DNA of 64,000 bases from DSVZ01 sp037439785. Lineage in GTDB: Bacteria > Verrucomicrobiota > Verrucomicrobiia > Limisphaerales > J093. Each line of letters begins with the position of its first letter. Within the stretch, counting starts at the first letter, position 1. The stretch covers positions 13,216 through 77,215 of the forward strand of contig JBBIVJ010000022.1 in the NCBI GenBank assembly GCA_037439785.1, read 5' to 3'. A program made the translations under genes and the position numbers. Below are positions 42,013 to 51,103 of the stretch, one piece after another. The notes under the pieces are model-generated. The model had not been told where the DNA came from. It searched no databases and worked only from the letters and a program-made list of their open reading frames with translations.

Positions 42013-43347
42013 CTAGAGCACGCCCAGTTCGCGCCCCACCCTGCCCAGCTTGTCCAGGGCGAAGTCAATCTGGGCGTCAGTGTGGGTGGCCATGAGGCTG
42101 ATGCGGAGCAGCTCGTGCCCCGGCGCCACGCCGGGGGAGACAACCGGGTTGACGAAGACGCCCTCCTCCTCGAGGCGTTTGCAGAAGCGGAAGGTGGTCA
42201 TCAGGTCGCGGACGTACACCGGCAGGATGGGGGTCTTGGAGGCGCCCAGGTCAAAGCCCAGGCTCAGCAGGCCCTGTTTCATGCGCTCAGTGTTGCGCCA
42301 GAGCCGCTCGATGCGTTCGGGCTCGGCCTGCATGATCCGGAGGGCGGCCAGCGTGGCGGCCGCGTTGGCCGGGCTCATGCTGGCGCTGAAAATCAGGGCG
42401 CCGGAGTGGTGCTTGAGGTAGTCAATCGTGGCCGCATCCGAGGCGATGAACCCTCCCAGGCTCGCCAGCGACTTGCTGAACGTGCCCATGATCAGGTGCA
42501 CCTGGTCGGTGAGGCCGAAGTGGGCCGCCGTGCCGCTGCCCTGCGGCCCCAGCACGCCGATCGAATGGGCGTCGTCCACCATCACCACCGCGCGGTGCGC
42601 CAGCGCCAGCCAGCACAGTTCGGGCAGTTGGATGATGTCCCCCTCCATGCTGAAGACGCCGTCCACGACGATGAGCTTGCCGGCGTCCGGTTCGAGGTGT
42701 TGGAGGCGGTTCTCCAGCGCCACCATGTCCCGGTGGCTGAAGCGCAGGAACTTGCCGGGGGACAACAGGCAGCCGGCCACGATGCTGGCGTGGTTGCTCT
42801 TGTCCGCGAGGATGTACTCGCCGCGCCCAACCAGCGCACTGATGACGCCGAGGTTGACCTGGTAGCCGGTGCTGTAGAGCAGGACCGCCTCCTTGCCGAC
42901 CAGGCCGGCCAGGGCGCACTCCAGTTCGAGGTGGATGTCCAGGGTGCCGTTCAGAAACCGCGACCCGGCACACCCCGTGCCATACTTGGCCACCGCCTCC
43001 CGGGCGGCCTCCTTGATGCGGGGGTGGTTGGTCAGGCCAAGGTAGCTGTTCGAGCCGAGCATCAGGACCTTCCGGCCATTGATGATCACCTCGGTGTCCT
43101 GGGCGGAGGAAATGGTGCGGAAATACGGGTACAACCCCAGCGAGCGGACCTGGGCGGCACTGGTGAAGTTGCGCACCTTCTCCAACAGGGGCAGATCGGG
43201 CGTCGCCCGGGCCGGCTCGCCGTCGCGCCCCGCGCCCGGCCGGAGGTCGGGGGGAAGCGGCTCGGCAAGCTCCCGCTCGGGCGGGGGGGATGAGGGGACG
43301 CCATTGCCCGATTTGGCAGGAGGCAGGGTGGTGGTCGCGCGTTTCAT
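42013..43347 (-). CDS. Serine palmitoyltransferase-like alpha-oxoamine synthase
   Basis: PLP enzyme condensing an amino acid with an acyl thioester. The 444 residues (first about 50 low complexity) carry LGLYPYFRTISSAQDTEV, VLMLGSNSYLGLTNHP, KYGTGCAGSRFLNGTLDIH, VDGVFSMEGDIIQLPEL, VDDAHSIGVLG and GTFSKSLASLGGF with the PLP Lys. These blocks, especially Y-P-Y-F-R and G-C-A-G-S-R-F-L-N-G-T-L-D, match the bacterial serine palmitoyltransferases of Bacteroides, as far as I recall them, better than Kbl or BioF. First gene of the lipid operon. Kbl (aminoketobutyrate ligase) is the main alternative, but no tdh is present. Confidence 0.85.
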   Translation of the reverse strand: MKRATTTLPPAKSGNGVPSSPPPERELAEPLPPDLRPGAGRDGEPARATPDLPLLEKVRNFTSAAQVRSLGLYPYFRTISSAQDTEVIINGRKVLMLGSNSYLGLTNHPRIKEAAREAVAKYGTGCAGSRFLNGTLDIHLELECALAGLVGKEAVLLYSTGYQVNLGVISALVGRGEYILADKSNHASIVAGCLLSPGKFLRFSHRDMVALENRLQHLEPDAGKLIVVDGVFSMEGDIIQLPELCWLALAHRAVVMVDDAHSIGVLGPQGSGTAAHFGLTDQVHLIMGTFSKSLASLGGFIASDAATIDYLKHHSGALIFSASMSPANAAATLAALRIMQAEPERIERLWRNTERMKQGLLSLGFDLGASKTPILPVYVRDLMTTFRFCKRLEEEGVFVNPVVSPGVAPGHELLRISLMATHTDAQIDFALDKLGRVGRELGVL

Positions 43348-43581
43348 CGTTGCAGACGTCCGCTCGCCGGAGCCCCACGGCGGGGGGCCGGTTCGGGTCC
43401 GAACCGGTCCTCACCGGGGGTGGCACAACGGCCACTTCGGCGGCGAGCGTCCCGATTCGGCCTTTGGGCTGTCAAGGCGGTTTTGGACGCCACCACCCCT
43501 CTGTCCCGGTGTCGGAGCGGCAACGATCCCCTCCCCGCTACCGGACCGGGCCGTGACTTGACCCACGGGGGGCGGGCGGGT

Positions 43582-45003
43582 TCAGGCTGGTTCCCAGCCC
43601 GGCCGGTAGGTGCCTTTGAGATAACGGTCGGCCTCGGGGCAGTTGGGGGACTTCATGGCGGCGGCGTCCCATTCCATTTTCTTGCCCACCCGCAGGGCCA
43701 CCAGTCCCAGCAAGCCCACCTCGGTAAGGGCGGCCCCGTACTCGAAGTGGGCACTGGCTGGCGGGCCCCCCTTGCAGGCATCCAGCCAGTCCCGATGATG
43801 GCCCTTGGAGCGGGGGAGGGTCTTGGGCGGCCGCTGGAAGTCGTCCATGCGCGCGCCGGGCAACAGGCGGGGCTCCCCGGCCCAGCCGGGGCAGGTGATC
43901 ATCCCCTTGTCGCCGATGAACAGGGTGCCGTTGCCGCCGGCGCCCAGTCGGTCTTCCGGTTCGAGGCCGGCCGGCCGCGACGGGCGCATGCCGCCGTCGT
44001 ACCAGGTGAATTTCACCGGGGGCATCGTGCCGCGGGCGGGGAACTCGTAGTAGTAAATGCCCCCCGGCGGCGCCATCTCGGCATCCACCCCGCCGGCGCC
44101 ATAGGCCTCGATGCTGGTGGGGGCCTTGAGGTCGAGCACCCAGCAGGGGGCGTCGAAGTTGTGGCAGAAGAAATCGCCAATGGGCGCGGTGCCGAAGGCC
44201 CAGTAATCCCGCCACGTGACCGGCGTGTAGGCCGAGCTGTAGGGGTAGCGGGCGGAATCGCGCGGGCCGACCCAGAGGTCCCAGTTGATGCCGGCCGGCA
44301 CCGGTTCGGAAGGCGGCTTGCCGGCGTAGTACTTCTTGTTCCAGCGGCTGGCACTGGTCCAGGCATGCACTTCCCGCACCGGCCCGATCACCCCCGCATG
44401 AATCCATTCGTAGGTTTGCCGGATGCCGTCACCGGAATGACCCTGGTTGCCCATCTGGGTGGCCACGCCGGTCTCCCGCGCCACCCGCGCCATCAACCGC
44501 GCCTCCCAGACGTTGTGGGTGAGCGGCTTCTCGCAGTACACGTGCTTGCCGGCCCGCATGGCCACCACGCTCACGCAGGCATGCAGGTGGTCAGGAGTGG
44601 AACACACGATGGCATCCAGCGCCTTCTCCTTCTCCAGCATCTCGCGGAAGTCCTCGTAGGCGGCGACCTTGAAGTGGGGCGTCTTCTGGCCGTAATGTTT
44701 TTCCGCCTCCGCCTTCACCGGCAACCGTCCGGCCACGCCCCGGAAGTAAAAGGCCGCCAGGTCCATGTGCTCGATGGGGTCGGCCACGGCGATCACCTGG
44801 GCGTCCGGCTGCCGAAACAGCTCCCGCATGTTGGTGCGTCCCTGGCCGCCGGCCCCCACGATGGCCACGTTGATCTTTTCGCTGGGCGGCACGAAACGGG
44901 GACCGCCCAGCACGTGACGGGGCACCACGGTCAGGGCCGCGCCCGCCAGCGAGGCGGTTCGCAGGAAATGACGCCGGGTCAAACGGGGAGGAGGGGTTTT
45001 CAT
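43582..45003 (-). CDS. Tat-exported Gfo/Idh/MocA-family oxidoreductase
   Basis: NAD(P)-binding dehydrogenase sent to the periplasm folded. The ATG at 45003 gives 473 residues with a Tat signal (RRHFLRTASLAGAALTVVP). The Rossmann motif NVAIVGAGGQGRTNM follows, then EKPLTHNVWEARLM (EKP). The C-terminal domain (about 215-470) is of the verrucomicrobial/planctomycete type (IGPVREVHAWTSASRW, GINWDLWVGP, WRDYWAFGTAPIGDFFCHNFD). Carrying a bound cofactor through Tat is known for relatives. It is alone, with tRNA-Ala 260 bp upstream. Substrate unknown. Confidence 0.88.
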   Translation of the reverse strand: MKTPPPRLTRRHFLRTASLAGAALTVVPRHVLGGPRFVPPSEKINVAIVGAGGQGRTNMRELFRQPDAQVIAVADPIEHMDLAAFYFRGVAGRLPVKAEAEKHYGQKTPHFKVAAYEDFREMLEKEKALDAIVCSTPDHLHACVSVVAMRAGKHVYCEKPLTHNVWEARLMARVARETGVATQMGNQGHSGDGIRQTYEWIHAGVIGPVREVHAWTSASRWNKKYYAGKPPSEPVPAGINWDLWVGPRDSARYPYSSAYTPVTWRDYWAFGTAPIGDFFCHNFDAPCWVLDLKAPTSIEAYGAGGVDAEMAPPGGIYYYEFPARGTMPPVKFTWYDGGMRPSRPAGLEPEDRLGAGGNGTLFIGDKGMITCPGWAGEPRLLPGARMDDFQRPPKTLPRSKGHHRDWLDACKGGPPASAHFEYGAALTEVGLLGLVALRVGKKMEWDAAAMKSPNCPEADRYLKGTYRPGWEPA

Positions 45004-45263
45004 GGCAGGCAAGGGCTGTTCGGTATCGCGCAACAGATTGACTGAGCCGGGATGGTGGCGCGGCCCGGCCCCGCCTTCAAATCAAATCCGCCGCCGACCG
45101 ACGGCGCCGGCCCAGGGTGCGGGGATGGCCGGAGCGGGGGGCGCCAGGCTGGAGACGGCCAGGTTGTGAAAAGGGGGACAACCGAAGATTGAGATGCAGT
45201 TGGGGTCGTCGGGCGGGCGGACAGGCCGCACCCAGGAGGGCAGGAAACCGGGTGTGCTGGAGG

Positions 45264-45339
45264 TGGTGGAGCCGAGGGGATTCGAACCCCTGACCCCCAC
45301 AATGCCATTGTGGTGCTCTACCAACTGAGCTACGACCCC
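45264..45339 (-). tRNA. tRNA-Ala (anticodon GGC)
   Basis: Reading the minus strand, the acceptor GGGGTCG pairs with CGGCTCC (with G-U pairs). D-arm AGCTCAGTTGGTAGAGC, anticodon stem CCACA/TGTGG with loop ATGGCAT (anticodon GGC) and T-arm GTTCGAATC are all present. CCA is encoded at 45264-45266. Confidence 0.96.
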
Positions 45340-45404
45340 ACACCAGCGGGAGGGCAGCCTGACAAAGCGGACTGGGGCCGTCAAGTCCGGCCCCCGCACC
45401 GCGC

Positions 45405-45433
45405 TTGCCCGGGCGGGGAAGAGCGGCTTTACT
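45405..45433 (+). promoter_or_regulatory. Candidate elbB promoter (leaderless)
   Basis: TTGCCC (45405-45410), 17 bp, TTTACT (45428-45433). The predicted start coincides with the elbB ATG at 45440, and no Shine-Dalgarno is present. Confidence 0.4.
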
Positions 45434-45439
45434 GGCGGC

Positions 45440-46096
45440 ATGAAGAAAGTCGCGGTTCTGCTCTCCGGTTGCGGCGTGTTCGACGGCGCCGAAATCCATG
45501 AATCGGTCCTGGTCCTCCTGGCCCTGGACCGTGCCCAGGCCCGCATCCTCTGCACGGCCCCCAACGTGCCCCAGCACCACGTGGTCAACCACCTCACCCG
45601 CCAGCCCGTGCCGGGCGAGACGCGCAACGTCCTGGTCGAGTCCGCCCGCATCGCCCGGGGCGACATCCGCCCGCTGGACCAGCTGGTGCCGGCGGAGGTG
45701 GACGCGGTCATCCTCCCCGGCGGCTTCGGCGCGGCCAAGAACCTGTGCACCTTCGCCCTGGCCGGGCCGGGGTATCAGGTCGAGCCCCAGGTCGCCCGCT
45801 TCCTCCAGGAGGCCCACCGGCTGGGCAAGCCGCTGGGCTTTGTCTGCATCGCCCCGGCGTTGGCCGCCAAGCTCTTTGGCGCCGAACACCTCGAGTTCAC
45901 CATCGGCACCGACGCGGAGACGGCGCGGGCCCTGCAAGGTGACGGGGCCCGACACCAGCCCTGCTCGGTCCACAACGTCGTGGTGGACCGCCGCCTGAAG
46001 ATCGTCACCACCCCGGCCTACATGCTCGCCCAGCGCATCTCCGAGGCCGAGGCCGGCATCAACAAGCTGGTTCAGGCGGTGCTGGAAATGGCCTGA
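45440..46096 (+). CDS. elbB: ElbB/ES1-family DJ-1/PfpI-like glyoxalase
   Basis: Cytoplasmic DJ-1 superfamily protein called isoprenoid biosynthesis glyoxalase ElbB; it has glyoxalase activity in E. coli and an unclear physiological role. The 218 residues begin KKVAVLLSGCGVFDGAEIHESV and contain APNVPQHHVVNHLT, DAVILPGGFGAAKNLCTFA, GFVCIAPALAAKLFG (nucleophilic Cys) and CSVHNVVVDRRLKIVTTPAYM, all diagnostic. Length matches the family. The ATG is apparently at the transcription start. Not in an operon. Confidence 0.93.
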   Translation: MKKVAVLLSGCGVFDGAEIHESVLVLLALDRAQARILCTAPNVPQHHVVNHLTRQPVPGETRNVLVESARIARGDIRPLDQLVPAEVDAVILPGGFGAAKNLCTFALAGPGYQVEPQVARFLQEAHRLGKPLGFVCIAPALAAKLFGAEHLEFTIGTDAETARALQGDGARHQPCSVHNVVVDRRLKIVTTPAYMLAQRISEAEAGINKLVQAVLEMA

Positions 46097-46224
46097 ACCT
46101 GCCGGCTCCGGCCGCTTTCCGGCAGGGTTGGTACTTTCCGCAGCCGGACCGCCGGGGCAGCGGGCCGCATGAGCAGCGACCGGTGGCCCCAGTCTGGGTA
46201 GAAGGGGAAACAGGGTGGGCCGAC

Positions 46225-47220
46225 TCAGGCCGGCTTCCAGGTGGAAATGATGCGCATGTACTGGGCGCGCTCGAAGGCGGCGGGGTCGGGGCACTTGCTC
46301 TGGCTCATCGAGCCTTTCAACTGGGCGAGTGACTCGTACTCGTGCTCCTCGAGCCAGCGCTTCATTTCCTGTTCGATCACGGCGAGGTGGGCCATGCCTT
46401 TGCGCAGCAGCACCGAGCAGAGCATGGTCACGTCCGCCCCGGCCATGAGCATCTTGAGGGCGTCGTAGGCGGTGTGGATGCCGCTGGTGGCGGCGAGGCT
46501 GCAGCGGACGCGGCCGTAGAGGATGGCGATCCAGCGCAACGGCAGGCGGCGGGCCTGGGGGGTGCTGAGCAGGATGCTGTGCTCGACCTCGAGGTTTTCG
46601 AGGTCAATGTCCGGCTGGTAAAAGCGGTTGAACAGCACCAGGCCGTCGGCGCCGGCCTGCTCGAGCTGGCGGGCCATGTGGGCCATGTTGCTGAAATAGG
46701 GACCCAGCTTGACGGAGACCGGCAGAGTGACGGCGGTCTTCACGCTGCGCAGGATGTCCACATAGGTCTGTTCGACCGCGGCCCCGGGCAGTTCGGGGTC
46801 GGTGGGGATGTAGTAGATGTTCAGCTCGAGGGCGTCGGCCCCGGCCTGCTGGAGTTGGCGGGCGAAACCGGTCCAGCCCCCCACCGAGGTGCCGTTGAGG
46901 CTGGCGATGATGGGGAGGCGGGTGGTGGCCTTGGCCTGCTGGATGAGTTCGAGGTAATCGTCCGGCCCGACGCGGTATTCGCCGAGCTGGGGGAAATAGT
47001 TCAGGGCTTCGGCGTAGCTCTCGGCCCCTTTTTCGAGCATGGCGTCCAGCTCGGCGTTTTCATGGCGGAGTTGCTCCTCGAAGACCGAGGGCAGGACGAC
47101 GGCCCCGGCGCCGGCATCTTCGGCCCGTTTGATTTCGTCCAGCTCGCGCGTGAGCGGGCTGGCGGAGGGCATGAGCGGACAGCGGAGGGGGAGTCCGAGG
47201 TAGGTGGTGCTCAGGTCCAT
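46225..47220 (-). CDS. Dihydroorotate dehydrogenase-like flavoprotein beside nifJ
   Basis: FMN-binding TIM barrel of the PyrD/dihydropyrimidine dehydrogenase type. The ATG at 47220 gives 331 residues: MDLSTTYLGLPLRCPLMPSA, GAGAVVLPSVFEEQL, IASLNGTSVGGWTGFARQLQ, ALELNIYYIPT, VSVKLGPYFSNM and LVLFNRFYQPDID. This subgroup regularly sits beside pyruvate:ferredoxin oxidoreductase; its substrate is not settled. True PyrD would normally have a catalytic Ser or Cys loop; here it is not obvious. It begins 32 bp after the nifJ stop on the same strand, so co-transcription is very likely. Confidence 0.87.
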   Translation of the reverse strand: MDLSTTYLGLPLRCPLMPSASPLTRELDEIKRAEDAGAGAVVLPSVFEEQLRHENAELDAMLEKGAESYAEALNYFPQLGEYRVGPDDYLELIQQAKATTRLPIIASLNGTSVGGWTGFARQLQQAGADALELNIYYIPTDPELPGAAVEQTYVDILRSVKTAVTLPVSVKLGPYFSNMAHMARQLEQAGADGLVLFNRFYQPDIDLENLEVEHSILLSTPQARRLPLRWIAILYGRVRCSLAATSGIHTAYDALKMLMAGADVTMLCSVLLRKGMAHLAVIEQEMKRWLEEHEYESLAQLKGSMSQSKCPDPAAFERAQYMRIISTWKPA

Positions 47221-47252
47221 GAGTTCTTCGGGGTGGAGGGTTCGGGCGGAAG

Positions 47253-50200
47253 CTAGGCAGATTCCGGGGTCACGGCCGCCGCGACCGGGCCGGCGGCGGG
47301 CGCCGGGGTGCCGGAGCCTTTGCGGGCGGCCAGATAGGTGTAGAGCTGCCAGCGGGTTTCGGCATCGTACTGGGCGGCTTCGATGAGGCGGCGGGCGTCC
47401 TCGGGCCGGGTCTTGGTGAGCATCTTGAAGCGGTTTTCGGCCAGGAGGTACTCGCTGACCTTGAGGCGGGCCGGGGGCGAGTCCAGTTGCAGGGGGTTCT
47501 CGCCGGCGTCGGCCCGGCGGGGATCGTAGCGGTAGAGGAGCCATTGGCCGGAGTCCACCGCCAGTTTCTGGTGCCGGGCGCCGACGCCGCGGTCCAGGTC
47601 AATGCCGTGGGCGATGCAGTGGCTGTAGGCGATGATGAGCGAGGGGCCGGGGTAGCTTTCGGCCTCGAGCAGGGCGCGCAGGGTGTGCTCATCCTTCGCG
47701 CCCATGGCCAGGCTGGCCACGTACACGGTGCCGTAGCTCATGGCGATGAGGCCGAGGTCTTTCTTGCGGGCCGGCTTGCCGGCGGCGGCGAACTTGGCAA
47801 CCGCGCCGCGGGGGGTGGCCTTTGAGGCCTGGCCGCCGGTGTTCGAGTACACCTCGGTGTCCATGACCAGCAGGTTGACGTCGCGGCCGCTGGCCAGCAC
47901 GTGATCAAGGCCGCCATAGCCGATGTCGTAGGCCCAGCCGTCCCCGCCGAAGCCCCAGACGCTGCGGCGCACCAGGGCATCGGCCACGCCGAGGAGCATG
48001 CGGGCTTCGGGGCCGGGGAGGGAGGCAAGTTTGGCCTTGAGGGCGGCCACGCGCTCGCGTTGCTCGTAGATGCCGGCCTCGTCGCGCTGGTCGGCATGGA
48101 GCAGGGCGGTCACGAGGTCGTCGCCCAGTTGTGGTACCAGGCGTTGCGCGAGTTCGCGGGCGAACTCGGCCTGCTTGTCCAGCGAGACGCGGAAGCCCAG
48201 GACGAACTCGGCGGTGTCCTCGAAGAGGGAGTTGTTCCAGGCCGGGCCGCGGCCGTGGTGGTCCACGCAGTAGGGGGTGGTGGGGAGGTTGCCGCCGTAG
48301 ATGGAGGAGCAACCGGTGGCGTTGCCGATGATCATCCGGTCGCCGAAGAGCTGGGTGATCATCTTGATGTAGGGGGTCTCGCCGCAGCCGGCGCAGGCAC
48401 CGGAGAACTCGAAGAGCGGGCGCATGACCTGTTGCTGGCGCAACTGGGTGACCTTGATCTTGCGGCGGTCGAAGTCCGGGATGGCCAGGAAGAAGTCCCA
48501 GTTGACGCGCTCGGCGGCACGGAGGGGGGCCTGGGGCTGCATGTTGATGGCCTTGAGGCGCGGCTCGCGCTTGTTCTTGGCCGGGCAGACGTCCACGCAG
48601 AGCACGCAGCCGGTGCAGTCTTCCGGGGCGACCTGGATGGTGTACCTGAGGCCCTTCCACTCCGGGGCGCGGGCGTCGGCGGACTTGAAGGTCTCCGGGG
48701 CGCCGACCAGGGCGGCGGGCTCATAGACCTTGGCACGGATGGAGGCGTGGGGGCAGATGGCAGCGCATTTGCCGCACTGGATGCAGGTCTGGGGGTCCCA
48801 GACCGGGATTTCGAGGGCCAGGTTGCGCTTCTCGTACTGGGCAGTAGCGGTGGGGAAGGTGCCGTCGGGCGAGAAGGCGCTCACGGGCAGTTGCTCGCCC
48901 TCGCCGGCGTAGATGCGGCCCAGGGTGGCGCGGATTTCGGGCGGGGCCTTCTCGCTGAAGGGGGCGGGCAGCTCGGAGCCGTTGAACGGTTGCTCCGGCA
49001 CGGGCACTTCGTGGAGGTTGGCCAGGGTGCGGTCCACGGCAGCGAGGTTCTTTTGTACCACCTCCTCGCCCTTTTTGCCGTAGGTCTTGCGGATGGTGGA
49101 CTTGATTTTTTCGATGGCCTGCTCGCGCGGCAGCACGCCGGACAGGGCGAAGAAGCAGGTTTGCATGATGGTGTTGATGCGCCCGCCCATGCCGGCCTCG
49201 CGGGCCACCTTGACGGCGTCAATGACGTAGAAACGGGCGCGCTTGCGGACCAGGCCTTCCTGCACCGGCCGCGGCAACCGGCTCCAGATTTCCTCCGGGC
49301 CGTAGGGGGTGTTGAGCAGGAAGGTCCCGCCGGGCACCAGCGGCTTGAGCATGTCATAGCGCTCCAGGAACACCGGCTGGTGACAGGCCACGAAGTTGGC
49401 CCGGGTGACCAGGTAGCTGCTGGGAATGGGGTCGGGCCCGAACCGCAAGTGGGACACGGTGACGGCGCCGGCCTTCTTGGAGTCGTACACGAAATAGCCC
49501 TGGGCGTAGTGGGGCGTGCCCTCGCCGATGATTTTGATCGAGTTTTTGTTCGCGCCCACCGTGCCGTCCGAGCCCAGGCCGTAGAACTGGGCGCGGGTGA
49601 CGCTTACCGGCTCGATGGACCAGTCCGGGTCGTAGGCGAGGCTGGCGTGGGTGACGTCGTCCTCGATGCCCACCGTGAAGTGGTTCCTGGGCCGGGTGGA
49701 CGCGGCGTTGTCGAAGACCGCCTTGACCATCGGCGGGCTGAACTCTTTTGAGGACAGCCCGTAGCGGCCGCCCAGGATGCGGGGGCGGGTGGAGAAGGCG
49801 GTCCAGCCCTGCTCGAGGCCCTCGTCCACCGCGGCCACCACATCCAGGTAGAGCGGCTCGCCCAGGCTGCCCGGTTCCTTGGTGCGGTCCAGGACCGAGA
49901 GGGTGCGGACCGTCGGCGGCAGGGCCTGGCAGAACCGGCGCACGTCAAAGGGCCGGTACAGGCGTACCTTGAGCAGGCCGAACTTGCCGCCCTCGTCGTT
50001 GAGGTACTGCACGGTGGCCTCGGCGGTCTCGGCACCCGAGCCCATGAGCACCACCACGTGGGTGGCGTCCGGCGCGCCGACGTACTCGAACAGCCGGTAC
50101 TGCCGGCCGGTCAACGTGGCGAAGCGGTCCATGGCCTTCTGGGTGAGGTCCGGACAGGCCAGGTAAAACGGATTGCAGCGCTCGCGCGCCTGGAAGAAGA

Positions 50201-50870
50201 CGTCGGGGTTTTGCGCCGTGCCGCGCAGGACCGGGCGGTCGGGGTTGAGGGCGCGCCGGCGGTGGGCCAGCACCCACTCCTCGTCAATCATCTGGCGCAT
50301 GATCTCCTCGGTGACCAGCTCGATCTTCGAGACCTCGTGCGAGGTGCGGAAGCCATCGAAGAAGTGCAGGAACGGCACGCGCGACTCGAGAGTGGCCGCC
50401 TGGGCGATGAGGGCGAAGTCCATGGCCTCCTGCACCGAACCGGAGCTGAGCAGGGCGAAGCCGGTGGTGCGCGCGTGCATCACGTCGCTGTGGTCCCCGA
50501 AGATGGACAGGGCGTGCGTGGCGAGGGTGCGGGCCGAAATGTGGAAGACCGTGGGCGTGAGCTCGCCGGCGATCTTGAACATGCTGGGGATTTTGAGCAG
50601 CAAGCCCTGCGCGGCGGTGAAGGTGCAGGTCAGCGCTCCGGTTTGGAGCGCGCCGTGCAGCGCCCCGGCCGCGCCCGCCTCGCTTTGCATTTCCACCACG
50701 GTGGGGACGGTGCCCCAGAGGTTGCGCACGCCTTCGGCGGCCCACTGGTCACACCATTCCCCCATGTTTGAGGAGGGGGTGATCGGGTAAATGGCCATCA
50801 CCTCGTTGCAGCGGTAGGCCACATAGGCGACGGCTTCGTTGCCGTCGAGGGTTGCGAAGACTTTGTTCAT
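47253..50870 (-). CDS. nifJ: Pyruvate:ferredoxin (flavodoxin) oxidoreductase
   Basis: Oxidises pyruvate to acetyl-CoA and CO2, reducing ferredoxin or flavodoxin; oxygen-sensitive. The 1205 residues form the single-chain homodimeric type. The order is domain I YPITPSSNMGEWCDQW, domain II, and the gamma domain (FYGLGSDGTVGANKNSIK). A two-cluster ferredoxin domain follows (CIQCGKCAAICPHASI and DCTGCVLCVDVCPAKNK). The TPP domain has ACAGCGETPYIKMITQLFGD, GNATGCSSIYGGNLPTTPY and GDGWAYDIGYGGLDHVL with VMDTEVYSNTGGQ. All cluster cysteines are present. ATG 50870 has GGGAG nine bases upstream. Followed by the DHOD-like gene. Confidence 0.97.
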   Translation of the reverse strand: MNKVFATLDGNEAVAYVAYRCNEVMAIYPITPSSNMGEWCDQWAAEGVRNLWGTVPTVVEMQSEAGAAGALHGALQTGALTCTFTAAQGLLLKIPSMFKIAGELTPTVFHISARTLATHALSIFGDHSDVMHARTTGFALLSSGSVQEAMDFALIAQAATLESRVPFLHFFDGFRTSHEVSKIELVTEEIMRQMIDEEWVLAHRRRALNPDRPVLRGTAQNPDVFFQARERCNPFYLACPDLTQKAMDRFATLTGRQYRLFEYVGAPDATHVVVLMGSGAETAEATVQYLNDEGGKFGLLKVRLYRPFDVRRFCQALPPTVRTLSVLDRTKEPGSLGEPLYLDVVAAVDEGLEQGWTAFSTRPRILGGRYGLSSKEFSPPMVKAVFDNAASTRPRNHFTVGIEDDVTHASLAYDPDWSIEPVSVTRAQFYGLGSDGTVGANKNSIKIIGEGTPHYAQGYFVYDSKKAGAVTVSHLRFGPDPIPSSYLVTRANFVACHQPVFLERYDMLKPLVPGGTFLLNTPYGPEEIWSRLPRPVQEGLVRKRARFYVIDAVKVAREAGMGGRINTIMQTCFFALSGVLPREQAIEKIKSTIRKTYGKKGEEVVQKNLAAVDRTLANLHEVPVPEQPFNGSELPAPFSEKAPPEIRATLGRIYAGEGEQLPVSAFSPDGTFPTATAQYEKRNLALEIPVWDPQTCIQCGKCAAICPHASIRAKVYEPAALVGAPETFKSADARAPEWKGLRYTIQVAPEDCTGCVLCVDVCPAKNKREPRLKAINMQPQAPLRAAERVNWDFFLAIPDFDRRKIKVTQLRQQQVMRPLFEFSGACAGCGETPYIKMITQLFGDRMIIGNATGCSSIYGGNLPTTPYCVDHHGRGPAWNNSLFEDTAEFVLGFRVSLDKQAEFARELAQRLVPQLGDDLVTALLHADQRDEAGIYEQRERVAALKAKLASLPGPEARMLLGVADALVRRSVWGFGGDGWAYDIGYGGLDHVLASGRDVNLLVMDTEVYSNTGGQASKATPRGAVAKFAAAGKPARKKDLGLIAMSYGTVYVASLAMGAKDEHTLRALLEAESYPGPSLIIAYSHCIAHGIDLDRGVGARHQKLAVDSGQWLLYRYDPRRADAGENPLQLDSPPARLKVSEYLLAENRFKMLTKTRPEDARRLIEAAQYDAETRWQLYTYLAARKGSGTPAPAAGPVAAAVTPESA

Positions 50871-51103
50871 GTCTGGTTCTCCCATCCGGCACCGGCGCGG
50901 GCCGGCGGCCTCCCGCAGCACGGCAGGTTCCCTCCGCCGGGGCAGGGGACCGCACGCCGCGGAGGGGCATGGCCCGTCCCGCCTTTCACGCCGCACCCAG
51001 CCTGCCGTGCCACCGCCGTGCGGGCTCCACCTGCCTTGGCCAGTGTTTGCCGTTTTTTGCGGAGGTGACGGCTCGGCAGGGTCTGCGCGCAGGGCGGGGG
51101 GCG

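Noticed and set aside
42013..43347. Reading this gene as 2-amino-3-ketobutyrate CoA ligase (kbl)
   Set aside because: The usual partner tdh is absent and sequence blocks fit serine palmitoyltransferase better; kept only as an alternative.
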